A DNA stretch of 64,000 bases from Cellulosilyticum sp. Its GTDB lineage: Bacteria > Bacillota > Clostridia > Lachnospirales > Cellulosilyticaceae. Numbering within the stretch: the first letter of the stretch is position 1; each line of letters begins with the position of its first letter. The stretch is from NCBI GenBank assembly GCA_015058045.1, contig SVDC01000014.1, positions 17,132-81,131 on the forward strand, in the 5' to 3' direction. Under the pieces are notes generated by a model. The model did not search any database. It saw nothing but the letters and a program-made list of their open reading frames with translations, and was not told the DNA's origin. The position numbers and the translations under genes are program-made. Positions 35,505 to 44,492 of the stretch are shown one piece after another.

Positions 35505-37070
35505 ATGAATAAGCACATACAAATCGGTAAACCTGCACCACTTTTTACAGCGTCTAGTACCAAGGGGCTTATTAATCTTTCAGATTATGCAGGAAAATGG
35601 GTTATCTTATTTTGCAATCCAACAGAATTTAATGCATGGCGTAAAAATGAACTCATTTATCTAATGAAACATGCAAAAGTATTTAATGAAAAAGACATCG
35701 AATTCTTACCTATCAGTATGGATCCTAATGCCTTACACTTACAATGGTTTTATGGCAATGCAAGACTAGGTACCTATTCTATGCCATTTCCTATTATTGA
35801 TGATCGTAATGGAGATATTTCACAACTTTATGATATTGAGCCATTAGGTACAAATCGCAATACGACACCTAGCATGCATGCCTATATTATTGCCCCTGAT
35901 CAAACTCTAGTGAAAGTTATAACTTATCCTAATTTAGGAAGTGTACAACTTAATGAGCTCCTTTCTACTGTAACTAATCTACAATCACAATACCGTCCTC
36001 AAATTCACAATGTCAATAATCAACCTTCTGGCAATAACCCACTTTGTCCAACTCAGCCTATTGTAGGGACATATGTGTTAGGAAATCCAGCAAATGTTGA
36101 TGCACATCTTTTAGATTTTGTCATTTATGCTTTTGCCTTAATTAATGATGATGGCTCTCTTACTGTTTATTCTACACGTTATCTAAAAGAACTCGCTAAT
36201 CTTAGATTAGAAAATCCTTATCTTCGTGTTATTATGGCTATTGGTGGTTGGGGTGCTGATGGTTTTTCTGATGCCTCTCTTACACCAACCTCTCGCTATA
36301 ATTTTGCACGTGAAGCCAAGCGCTGGGTTGATCAATATGATCTAGATGGTATTGATATCGACTGGGAATATCCAGGTAGTAGTGTGTCTGGTATTCGTTC
36401 ACGGCCAGAAGATCGTGAAAACTTCACCCTTCTTCTAACAGCTTTAAGAGATGTTCTAGGTTCAGATGCTTGGATTAGTGTGGCAGGTACAGGTGAAGAG
36501 AGTTATATTCGTAATGTAGAAATTGCTAATATAGCACCAATCATCAACTACTTTAACTTAATGGCCTATGACTTTACTGCTGGTGAGACAGGTGAAACAG
36601 CTGGAAGACATCAATCGAATCTTTTCCCTTCTGAACTAGGATTAGGTAATAATAGTGTAGATACTCAGGTTAATAACCTCATTAATGCCGGTATGCCCGC
36701 TTCGCAAATTTTAATGGGTATTCCTTTCTATGGTCGTTATGGTGCAACACAAACTAAAACTTATGATGACCTACGCAAGAATTACCTAAATAAAAATGGC
36801 TATAGAGTACTTTGGGATAATGTAGCAAAAGCACCATATATCGTAGATCCTGATGGAAACTTTGCTTATTCCTATGACAATCTCCTCTCTATTTACTTTA
36901 AAGGTCTTTATATTGCCGAAAACTGCTTAGGTGGTATGTTTGCTTGGCAGGCAGGAATGGATCAAGCAAATATCTTAACCAATGCTATGTCTCAGGCTAT
37001 TCGTGATATTGACCAACTAGAAGATTTACTAGCTAAATCTTATTATTTAGATACAAATAACGAGCAATAA
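35505..37070 (+). CDS. Peroxiredoxin-domain / GH18 chitinase fusion, CotE-like spore-coat protein
   Basis: 521 residues from the ATG at 35505 (TAAGGAG upstream). Residues 4-155 have a peroxiredoxin (AhpC/TSA) fold: IQIGKPAPLFTASSTKG, WVILFCNPTEF, SMDPNALHLQWFYG, TPSMHAYIIAPDQT. The peroxidatic Cys position is Arg46 (FNAWRKNEL in place of FTFVCPTEL); the only nearby Cys is C37. Residues ~185-505 are a GH18 chitinase: FVIYAFALI, IMAIGGWGADGF, the catalytic DGIDIDWEYPG (acid Glu288), and MAYDF. No signal peptide. The same domain order defines CotE of C. difficile (larger, with a longer C-terminus). A role in the spore coat is likely; peroxidase activity is doubtful, chitinase activity plausible. 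Confidence 0.88.
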   Translation: MNKHIQIGKPAPLFTASSTKGLINLSDYAGKWVILFCNPTEFNAWRKNELIYLMKHAKVFNEKDIEFLPISMDPNALHLQWFYGNARLGTYSMPFPIIDDRNGDISQLYDIEPLGTNRNTTPSMHAYIIAPDQTLVKVITYPNLGSVQLNELLSTVTNLQSQYRPQIHNVNNQPSGNNPLCPTQPIVGTYVLGNPANVDAHLLDFVIYAFALINDDGSLTVYSTRYLKELANLRLENPYLRVIMAIGGWGADGFSDASLTPTSRYNFAREAKRWVDQYDLDGIDIDWEYPGSSVSGIRSRPEDRENFTLLLTALRDVLGSDAWISVAGTGEESYIRNVEIANIAPIINYFNLMAYDFTAGETGETAGRHQSNLFPSELGLGNNSVDTQVNNLINAGMPASQILMGIPFYGRYGATQTKTYDDLRKNYLNKNGYRVLWDNVAKAPYIVDPDGNFAYSYDNLLSIYFKGLYIAENCLGGMFAWQAGMDQANILTNAMSQAIRDIDQLEDLLAKSYYLDTNNEQ

Positions 37071-37073
37071 CAC

Positions 37074-37102
37074 AAATCCCCTAGATTCATTCTAGGGGAT
37101 TT
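37074..37102 (+). terminator. Terminator after the CotE-like gene
   Basis: AAATCCCCTAGA / TCTAGGGGATTT, a 12-bp perfect stem with a five-base loop. Confidence 0.85.
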
Positions 37103-37171
37103 GTACACTTTTCTATCTACTTTCTATTAATCCATTCATCTCCCTATGATTATTGCAGTCACTTATTTCAT

Positions 37172-37654
37172 TTAAACTTTCTTCACTTCACTGTCCTTAA
37201 CATCCTGAATAATTGCACCTATACCTAGTACGTACATACCATTGATTAAAACATCTTTCAAATCAAATACAAAATAACCTTTTATGAAAATATAGTCCAA
37301 GCTTGTTCCCCAAAATATTCTATCTATTGCTGAACATATCACCCCAGCTAATGTAATCCAATATGCCCATACCATATACTTCATCTTTGCATATTTATTA
37401 AAATATTGCTTTCCTAATAGAATCAAGATGATGACAGCTATAATTGAAATACAGATATGTACTTCTACCCCAAAATTAATTCCCGTTTTTGAACTAATCC
37501 AAGATATATCCTTATTAAATCCAGGTGAAAAGTATACTCTGTCACCTAACCATTTAATCTCTACGTCCATAAAATATCTATAAATTACCCATTTAATCAT
37601 CTGATCTAAGGCTACTAAACCTGTGGTTAAACCAATCCCTTTTTTCAAATTCAT
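37172..37654 (-). CDS. Divergent signal peptidase II-like protein
   Basis: 160 residues with four membrane segments. VALDQMIKWVIY matches the N-terminal DQxxK motif of LspA. The catalytic region reads CSAIDRIFWGTSLDYIFI, with the first Asp in IDR but Ser-Ala in place of the usual Gly-Asn before it. The second Asp lies in FDLKDVLI, where NVAD is normal. LspA removes signal peptides from prolipoproteins within the membrane. The two aspartates remain, so activity is possible, but the changes suggest a paralog with altered substrate. RBS AGAGGGGAA precedes the ATG. Confidence 0.75.
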   Translation of the reverse strand: MNLKKGIGLTTGLVALDQMIKWVIYRYFMDVEIKWLGDRVYFSPGFNKDISWISSKTGINFGVEVHICISIIAVIILILLGKQYFNKYAKMKYMVWAYWITLAGVICSAIDRIFWGTSLDYIFIKGYFVFDLKDVLINGMYVLGIGAIIQDVKDSEVKKV

Positions 37655-37803
37655 TTTTCCCCTCTAAAATATTATTTAGCAAATTTTATCATAATGTGAT
37701 TGAGTTTAATTACATTTTATATTTTATTAATGTTCACTTTAATTATTGTGTAAAATAAATCGGGTTGCTTAAAATCCCCATGGAATATAATAATATAGTA
37801 AAA

Positions 37804-37826
37804 GAGCAGTCACATTATAACTACTC
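37804..37826 (-). terminator. Weak terminator after the hydrolase gene
   Basis: GAGTAGT / ACTGCTC stem followed by TTTTAC on the minus strand. Confidence 0.4.
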
Positions 37827-37841
37827 TTCTACGATTACTAC

Positions 37842-38729
37842 TTATAATTCTGATATCTTAATCAGTGCCTCCAATACTAGTTTAGGCTCTGTTAAATGAA
37901 TATAATGGGTACTTTTTTGTGCTTGAATCCAGTAGGATCTTTCACTAAAAGTTAAGTATTCTTTCATTATATTCTGCCACATCTCTTCTATTTTTTCTGC
38001 AAACTCCCTTGTGTTATTTCCAAATTGCATATTTTCCTGTATAGCTAATTCAGAAGAATGGGTTACAAGTACAAGTGGAATATTGGGGAAATTCTCTTTT
38101 GAAGATAAAGGGCTTACAATTCTTTCTACATGTGCTGTTTGATACTCCGCTAGTGCAGTATCTGCATGAATTACCTTATCACAACTTCCAAGTATATCAT
38201 TTATTTCTTCCTGACTATAATCTTTGTAATAATAAAATGGTGGTGCATTTTTCAATAACTTCTTTGCCAGAAAACCCATTTTCAAATTTGCCATTGTTCT
38301 CATAATCTTAAAATTACTACTTTTATCAACACCTGATCTTTTATATTCCTTATCTGATAAACACTCTTTAAATTTATTATCTTTTGCCGACAATGGATCT
38401 AACAAAACAAGTCCCTTCACCATTTCAGGGTATAAACGACAAAATTGCTGTGCATATAACCCACCTTGTGAATGGGCTACGAATATTAATTGCTCCATAT
38501 GGTTTACCTCATCTAACAAATCATGAAGCTCACTTGCAATATTTATAGGTGTCCTTTCATTTATTGATTGTTCACTCTTATTAATACCAGCTCGTTCATA
38601 AAGAAGCACACCATAATGATTTTTCAGTTGATTAACCATAGGAATCCATTCACTTAAACATGAACCAAGCCCCATTTCAACCACAATACCTACAGGTTTA
38701 TTCCCAAATACTTTATAGTAGTGTTTCAC
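37842..38729 (-). CDS. Alpha/beta-fold hydrolase
   Basis: 295 residues, GTG start that overlaps the marR stop codon by four bases (GTGA). The nucleophile elbow is VAHSQGGLYAQQF (Ser), preceded by an oxyanion-type stretch VVEMGLGSCLSEW, and the probable catalytic His is in STHYIHLTEP near the end. No signal peptide. The substrate is unknown. Coupling to a MarR regulator suggests an induced detoxification enzyme for an ester or similar compound, an inference from the gene pair. Confidence 0.85.
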   Translation of the reverse strand: MKHYYKVFGNKPVGIVVEMGLGSCLSEWIPMVNQLKNHYGVLLYERAGINKSEQSINERTPINIASELHDLLDEVNHMEQLIFVAHSQGGLYAQQFCRLYPEMVKGLVLLDPLSAKDNKFKECLSDKEYKRSGVDKSSNFKIMRTMANLKMGFLAKKLLKNAPPFYYYKDYSQEEINDILGSCDKVIHADTALAEYQTAHVERIVSPLSSKENFPNIPLVLVTHSSELAIQENMQFGNNTREFAEKIEEMWQNIMKEYLTFSERSYWIQAQKSTHYIHLTEPKLVLEALIKISEL

Positions 38730-39160
38730 AAATCGGCCCTCCTTCTTTTTATTAATTTAGCTAAATCCCTTTGATCCTCTTCTGACCATCTCTTCACCAA
38801 GGATTCTAAAAATACTGCTTCATATCCTTTATGTTCACTGTTGGCTTTTATTCCTTTTTCCGTTAAACACAGAAATTGCTCTCTCTTATCATTTTCATTC
38901 TGCCTCCGAGTAATATATCCCCTTTTTACAAGACGAGAAACCGCTGTAACAACTGTAGTCTTAGGCACATTAAGACGAGCACTAATCTCTTTTGCTGTAA
39001 GGTTAGTAGTATTATCTAGCATATCTAAAATGCTAATATCCTGTTTACAAAGCGCAAGCAAATTAGTATACTCCCCTTCATCAAAAATTTTTTGATTGAC
39101 GGCAATCAATTCGTGCATGAGTTCTGAAATTTGTTGTTTAAGTTCGCTTTTTGAGTTCAT
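38726..39160 (-). CDS. MarR family transcriptional regulator
   Basis: About 144 residues from the second of two adjacent ATGs at 39160, just after GTGGAGG; the open frame extends 10 codons further. A winged helix is clear: LTAKEISARLNVPKTTVVTAVSRLVKRGYITRRQNENDKRE, where the first twenty residues form the recognition helix-turn-helix and the rest the wing. It is cotranscribed with, and probably represses, the hydrolase gene that it overlaps. Confidence 0.88.
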   Translation of the reverse strand: MNSKSELKQQISELMHELIAVNQKIFDEGEYTNLLALCKQDISILDMLDNTTNLTAKEISARLNVPKTTVVTAVSRLVKRGYITRRQNENDKREQFLCLTEKGIKANSEHKGYEAVFLESLVKRWSEEDQRDLAKLIKRRRADL

Positions 39161-39196
39161 CATTCCTCCACAAAATAGAACGTATGTCATCCTATA

Positions 39197-39225
39197 ATTA
39201 TGATTAGAATTTTCAGATTTGTCAA
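39197..39225 (-). promoter_or_regulatory. Promoter of marR-hydrolase
   Basis: -35 TTGACA (39220-39225), 17-bp spacer, -10 CATAAT (39197-39202) on the minus strand. The -10 runs into an ATAATTAT palindrome, a possible self-operator. Confidence 0.7.
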
Positions 39226-39250
39226 CTTTTAATTCAAATACCTCTACTTC

Positions 39251-39286
39251 AAAAAAGGCTATAGCTAGTATATACTGGCTATAGCC
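39251..39286 (-). terminator. Terminator of the addBA-HAD-lipoprotein operon
   Basis: GGCTATAGC / GCTATAGCC-type stem (39257-39286) followed by TTTTTT on the minus strand. Confidence 0.85.
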
Positions 39287-39316
39287 CTCTTAATTTAGAT
39301 AGAATGCATTTTAACT

Positions 39317-39940
39317 TTATTTATCTGTCGGATAAATATCTAATGAAATATTGTTTTCATAGTATGTTAAATCGTAAGTCAATTTTTCATCATACCAATT
39401 ACGATTTTGTCTACCTGCAACACCTAAGTAACGTTCAATTGTAGATTCTCCATATAACTGAGTTAATGTGTTAATGAAGTTTTCTTTAGTTGTTTCAATA
39501 TCATCTGCTTTTAAAATAACAAAACTTACATAGTTTACAACTTGATCAGTATCATTAAAAATAACCTCTACTCTAGCCGTTTCAGCTAAGTACTCTACTT
39601 TATAGTATTTAACTAATAAAATGTCTGTGTCCTCAAGGTTTTGAACATTAACTGGTTCCCCTAAAATAGCATCCACTTCTGCTGCTGTTTTTCCAATTAA
39701 AGAAGCTAAATCTTGAATTTGCTTAGTTGCTGTTTTCTTATTTTCTTCTACAGGATCCACTTCTGCTTTTTCTTCAGTGATTTCTTCCTCTGTTTTAGCT
39801 AATTCCTGTACATCTTCTTGTGTTTGAGCTTCATTAGTTGCTGTTTCAACTGATGTACTTACACTTTCCTGTGTCTGTCCACACCCTACTAATGTTGCTA
39901 AGCTCACAAATCCTATTACCATAAACTTGTTTATATTCAT
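39317..39940 (-). CDS. Putative lipoprotein with a BLIP/SmpA-like C-terminal region
   Basis: 207 residues. Signal peptide ending in the lipobox LVGC (Cys about residue 20), then a Glu/Thr-rich spacer of ~60 residues. The C-terminal ~110 residues start with SLIGKTAAEVDAILGEPVNV, reminiscent of the helix-turn of BLIP/SmpA-like folds, and continue as a beta-rich domain (LLVKYYKVEYLAETARVEVIF). The function is unknown. Its ATG follows directly on the HAD gene's stop codon, so it is translated from the same message. Confidence 0.7.
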   Translation of the reverse strand: MNINKFMVIGFVSLATLVGCGQTQESVSTSVETATNEAQTQEDVQELAKTEEEITEEKAEVDPVEENKKTATKQIQDLASLIGKTAAEVDAILGEPVNVQNLEDTDILLVKYYKVEYLAETARVEVIFNDTDQVVNYVSFVILKADDIETTKENFINTLTQLYGESTIERYLGVAGRQNRNWYDEKLTYDLTYYENNISLDIYPTDK

Positions 39941-40717
39941 CTAAATAATCTCCTTAATTTTTTCAATCACACCATTTTCATCATTACCTTTGGCACTAAA
40001 GCGAGCCACCTCTTTTAAACGAGGATGGGCATTAGCCATTGCATAACTATGATAAGCATTTTGAAGCATTTCTAAATCATTGAGATAATCTCCAAACACC
40101 ATGGTTTCCTCATAAGTAATACCTAATTTTTTTTGAATATCCTGAATAGCTGTGCCTTTATTCACACCTTTTGCCATCATATCAATCCATATTTCCCCGG
40201 CAATACAAACTTGCGCCTCATCTTCAAATTTCTTAAAAGCAGGGTAGCTATGTGTTTCAGCCCCTCTAAAGTCACACATAGTTACCTTTAAAATATCCCC
40301 TTCTACTTTTAATAAATCTTTTACCATTTCATTTTTTACATAATATTTATTGACTTCATTTATAAATGGTGCATGAGCATTTTCAATATAGGCACCTTTA
40401 CTAGTTGCCAAAATAATATCCAATCCCAATTCACGTCCATGCCAAATGAGCTTATGGGCAATTTTCTTATCTAAAGGATGGACAGCTAACTCTTTTCCCT
40501 TATACACAATATAAGTTCCATTTTCTGCGATGAAAAGCATTTGATTGCTGATTTCTTTAAAACTCTCTAATAAAGTAAAGTATTGTCTGCCACTAGCTGC
40601 TGCAAATACAATCTCTTTTTTTCTAAGTTCTTCAAAGATTTCAATAAAATCATAAGGCAATTGCCCATGACTATCTAATAACGTGCCATCCATGTCGGTC
40701 GCAATTAATTTAATCAT
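39941..40717 (-). CDS. Cof-type HAD family hydrolase
   Basis: 258 residues. HAD motif I is DMDGTLLDS with nucleophile Asp7. Motif II sits in FAAASGRQY, and the motif III/IV region is GVNKGTAIQDIQKKLG with VFGDYLNDLEML. The cap is of the Cof (C2B) type. Such enzymes dephosphorylate sugar phosphates or flavin/pyridoxal phosphates; the substrate is not readable here. It starts 22 bases after addA, with AGGAGGATAT upstream, and is directly followed by the lipoprotein gene. Confidence 0.9.
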   Translation of the reverse strand: MIKLIATDMDGTLLDSHGQLPYDFIEIFEELRKKEIVFAAASGRQYFTLLESFKEISNQMLFIAENGTYIVYKGKELAVHPLDKKIAHKLIWHGRELGLDIILATSKGAYIENAHAPFINEVNKYYVKNEMVKDLLKVEGDILKVTMCDFRGAETHSYPAFKKFEDEAQVCIAGEIWIDMMAKGVNKGTAIQDIQKKLGITYEETMVFGDYLNDLEMLQNAYHSYAMANAHPRLKEVARFSAKGNDENGVIEKIKEII

Positions 40718-40739
40718 GTTAGTCTATATCCTCCTGAAG

Positions 40740-43700
40740 TTATAAATGCATCCACTCATTGATATTATACAAGTAGATGTACTGATGGGCAACTGAAATC
40801 TTCGTGATATCCTCTAATGCCATAGCATAAAAGGCTAATTGTTTTTGATAACGTGCTCTTATTTTCGCTTTAGAGGCTTCTATATTATTGCGGTCTATAT
40901 AATCTGTTTTGTAGTCTACCAGTGTGATACCTTCTTCGTCTATATAGTACGCATCAATAACCCCTTGAATTAAAATTTCCTCATCTTCTGGATAAGTATC
41001 ATCTACTAAAGACGCCTTGGCTAAATAAATAAAAGCCTTTTCTTTTTCTATATATTGTGCCTTTCTCATTTTTTCAATCACAACCGATTGACTCATTTGG
41101 GCTAATTGCTTAGGGCGTACCACTTCTAAAACTTCTGGCTCTAATTTCTTTTCTAAAATTAAACGATCTAGCTCCCTAGCAATTTCCTCTTCCTCTTTAA
41201 ACTTTAAATAGTCTAAATGTTCAAAGACGCTATGAATCAATGTTCCGCGTCTTGCACCACTTGTTACTTCAGGTGACTTAATAAAACTTGGAGCAGGTGT
41301 TTCTATTTCATCTTCAAAAAGTTTAAGGTCATAATAATCTTCACTTACATTTTGCTGTTTTCTCTTAATTTCCGAAACTGAAACTTTAGTCGGTAATAAA
41401 ACAGCTTCATTATGCGCATATTGATAACTTAAACGCCTACTTATTTCCTCTTTATAATCACTGTAGCTTATCTCACTATCCCAGTGGACTAGCTTTTCTT
41501 TTTTATCCTCTGCATCTATTTGTTGTAATGTTTGCAATGCACCTAATGCTTCTTTTTTCCACACTTTCACTTGCCATTTAGACTGACCTTCAAATACATA
41601 ATCCATCTGACTTTCACCTGCTACATTTCTAAAGAAATCTACATCCCTATGGGCATACAAGCTCATACCAATCCAGTTCAGGTAAGAACTATAACGTTTA
41701 ACCCCTAGTGCCATAATCTCTTTATCCCTACGACTAGCAAATAGACGCCATTTTACTGCCATATCTTCTATATTGGGCACTGTTCCTGTAATAAAAAGCT
41801 TTTCTTTTGCACGGGTTAAGGCCACATAAAGAACACGCATTTCTTCTGAAGTATTTTCCATTTTAATTTGCTGCTTAATCGCTAATTTAGGTAGTGTTGG
41901 ATATTTTACATAGCTTTCTGTATCCACATAATCAGGTGCAAGCCCCAATTCACTATGCATCAGCACCTCGTTTTTTAAATCGCTTTGATTAAAACGTTTA
42001 CCTGCATCACATAAAAAGACTACGCTAAACTCTAATCCTTTACTTTTATGAATACTCATAATACGTACTAGATTTTCATTAGAACCTACTAACTTCGCTT
42101 CTTTTAACCCTTCCGGCGTTTGGCTAAGCTTATCTAAATACTGCAAGAAGCCAAAGAGTTTGCCATGATTAGTATTTTCATATTCTGAAGCATAGTTTTT
42201 CAGTAAATCTAAATTCGCTTTTTTCTTTTCTCCTGCTGGAAGCATAGAAGTATAGCGATAATAGCCAGTTTCTACATATAACCTTGCAATGAGTTCTTCC
42301 GTCTTAAGTTCACTACTTTCTACGCGATAGTCTTCTAATTGTTTCATAAATCTACTTAATCTATGATCTTCTTCTAAACTAGCCACATATACGCTAAGGG
42401 CTTCATAGAAACAACCTTCTTCAGAAGCCTTACGAATATAAACTAGCTCATCCAAGCTAATACCTACAATAGGCGAACGTAAAACGGTAATTAGAGGAAT
42501 ATCTTGTAGTGGATTATCAATGATTTTAAGAAGGCTCATCATAGTCTGTATTTCTATAGCCTCAAAGAAATTACTACTGATTTCTGCATAAGCTCCAATC
42601 CCCTTACTCATCAGTGCATTTTCAAAAATACTTGCTTTATTAGAAGGGGCACGTAGTAAAATCACAATATCTTTTGGTTCTACCTTACGATATACTCCTA
42701 GCTCCTTATCATAAATATGGGTTGGATTCCCTTTTCCACTTAAAAGCTCATGTATGAGCTGAGCCACCATTAAGGCCTCACATTCCACGCCTTTTAAAGC
42801 CTCTAATCCTGTTTCATCTTCCATTTCTTCTGCTTCATCAGTTTCTAAAATATGCAGTTCAATAGCATCTGAAATTGCTCCTTCAGGTAAAGCCTCTGGT
42901 TCTCCCTCACAATAGTGATTACCTATTTTTAACTTAGCAAAGTCATCATACTCTAGCTCTCCAACCTCGAGGCTCATCACTTGCTCAAAAATGTCATTAG
43001 TACCTTCCAATACATTTTTACGGCTTCTAAAGTTTTGAGAAAGGTCAATACAAACATTCTCAGCTTGACTTTGTTCATGCCCTTGATGTTTTACCCAATT
43101 TTGATATTTCTCTGCGAAAATGAGGGGATTCGCTAATCTAAAGCGATAAATACTTTGTTTCATATCCCCTACCATAAAACGTGTTGGCCCTTCTTCTTTA
43201 TCTCCCTCTGCTACAGCTTTTAATAAGGTTTCTTGTACTGTATTACTATCTTGATATTCATCGATATAGACTTCCTCGTAAAATTGGCTGAGTTCTTTGG
43301 CTACTTCTGTATAAGCAATGCTATCAACTTGTCCTTTTTCATTAAAGATTGGCTCTATTAATAGCTCCAAACATAAATGTTCCAAGTCATTATAGTCCAC
43401 TATGCCTGCTTCTTGCTTTGCAATTGTATAATGCTCCTCAAATGCCTCAATAACATTTACTAAAGCTTCCATCAAGTGCCCAACTTTAGGAAGCTGAGTT
43501 AAAAGTTTTTCATCTTTAACATACGCTAAATCCTCTTGTAACCCTTTGATAACGTCCTTGGCTAAATCACGATAGCCTTTCACCTGCTCTTTAAGGGCAG
43601 GATCACACTCTTGTTTTTTACGAGATAATGGTACAAAACTAATGCTATTAATAGCAGTGATCATTTCTTCTAAGATTTGGTCCTCTTGAACCCGATTTAA

Positions 43701-44492
43701 ATAAGCTTCATCACTTTCAATAGCTTCCTTATAAAGCTCTGGTCCATTTCCTACTTCGCATAACGCTCTGGCTTTCTCATAAATCTTCTTAAGGTCTGCT
43801 ACTGTACTCTGTATTTGCTTTTTAAAACTTTCTGCCCAAGGCATTTCATTAATGGATATATAGGGCGCTTTAAGCTTTTGGACTTGTTCTTTTAACCAAA
43901 TACTAGGGAAAGGTGTACTCTTTGAAAAGGTATCCACTTCTAAAATAAGATTTTTTAGTCCCTCTAATCCTTGTACATTTCCATAAACCTCTGCCAGTTC
44001 TAAAAATGCCTCATTTCCTTCATCTAAGTAGTTCTCCATTAATTCTTCCAAAATTTCACTACGCATCATACTCAGTTCCGCTTCACTACCTACTTTAATA
44101 TTAGGATCAATTTCTAAACGATTAAAGTAAGACTTAATGGTCTTTAAACAAAAGGAGTGAATGGTAGAAATAGAGGCTTGTGGTACTAATGCCATTTGGC
44201 GCTCTAGGTACTCTAACATCTCGGCATTTTTCTCTGGCTCATCGGATAATTCATTCATAACCTGAGAGAGTTTACTTGTGATACGCTCCTTCATTTCCTG
44301 AGCCGCTGCACTGGTAAAGGTCACAATCAAAAACCGATCTAATTCTATAGGCTTTTCACCGCCCGTCCCAATAATTCGATTCAAAACACGTTCTGTTAAA
44401 ACAGCAGTTTTCCCTGAACCTGCTGCCGCTGAAACTAGGATATTAGCATCTCTTTGGTCAATAGCTGCTTGTTGCATTGTGGTCCATGCCAT
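40740..44492 (-). CDS. addA: ATP-dependent helicase/nuclease subunit A
   Basis: 1250 residues, normal length. A UvrD-like helicase with Walker A VSAAAGSGKTAVL near residue 20, EEVYIDEYQDSN (Walker B/motif II), VGDMKQSIYRFR (motif III), RIMSIHKSKGLEF (motif V) and LYVALTRAKEKL (motif VI). The C-terminal RecB-type nuclease is marked by RGTLIHSVFEHL, GVIDAYYID and LVDYKTDY. With AddB it resects double-strand breaks and loads RecA after Chi recognition. The ATG follows the addB stop without a gap; GGAGGGGAA inside addB serves as RBS. Confidence 0.97.
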   Translation of the reverse strand: MAWTTMQQAAIDQRDANILVSAAAGSGKTAVLTERVLNRIIGTGGEKPIELDRFLIVTFTSAAAQEMKERITSKLSQVMNELSDEPEKNAEMLEYLERQMALVPQASISTIHSFCLKTIKSYFNRLEIDPNIKVGSEAELSMMRSEILEELMENYLDEGNEAFLELAEVYGNVQGLEGLKNLILEVDTFSKSTPFPSIWLKEQVQKLKAPYISINEMPWAESFKKQIQSTVADLKKIYEKARALCEVGNGPELYKEAIESDEAYLNRVQEDQILEEMITAINSISFVPLSRKKQECDPALKEQVKGYRDLAKDVIKGLQEDLAYVKDEKLLTQLPKVGHLMEALVNVIEAFEEHYTIAKQEAGIVDYNDLEHLCLELLIEPIFNEKGQVDSIAYTEVAKELSQFYEEVYIDEYQDSNTVQETLLKAVAEGDKEEGPTRFMVGDMKQSIYRFRLANPLIFAEKYQNWVKHQGHEQSQAENVCIDLSQNFRSRKNVLEGTNDIFEQVMSLEVGELEYDDFAKLKIGNHYCEGEPEALPEGAISDAIELHILETDEAEEMEDETGLEALKGVECEALMVAQLIHELLSGKGNPTHIYDKELGVYRKVEPKDIVILLRAPSNKASIFENALMSKGIGAYAEISSNFFEAIEIQTMMSLLKIIDNPLQDIPLITVLRSPIVGISLDELVYIRKASEEGCFYEALSVYVASLEEDHRLSRFMKQLEDYRVESSELKTEELIARLYVETGYYRYTSMLPAGEKKKANLDLLKNYASEYENTNHGKLFGFLQYLDKLSQTPEGLKEAKLVGSNENLVRIMSIHKSKGLEFSVVFLCDAGKRFNQSDLKNEVLMHSELGLAPDYVDTESYVKYPTLPKLAIKQQIKMENTSEEMRVLYVALTRAKEKLFITGTVPNIEDMAVKWRLFASRRDKEIMALGVKRYSSYLNWIGMSLYAHRDVDFFRNVAGESQMDYVFEGQSKWQVKVWKKEALGALQTLQQIDAEDKKEKLVHWDSEISYSDYKEEISRRLSYQYAHNEAVLLPTKVSVSEIKRKQQNVSEDYYDLKLFEDEIETPAPSFIKSPEVTSGARRGTLIHSVFEHLDYLKFKEEEEIARELDRLILEKKLEPEVLEVVRPKQLAQMSQSVVIEKMRKAQYIEKEKAFIYLAKASLVDDTYPEDEEILIQGVIDAYYIDEEGITLVDYKTDYIDRNNIEASKAKIRARYQKQLAFYAMALEDITKISVAHQYIYLYNINEWMHL

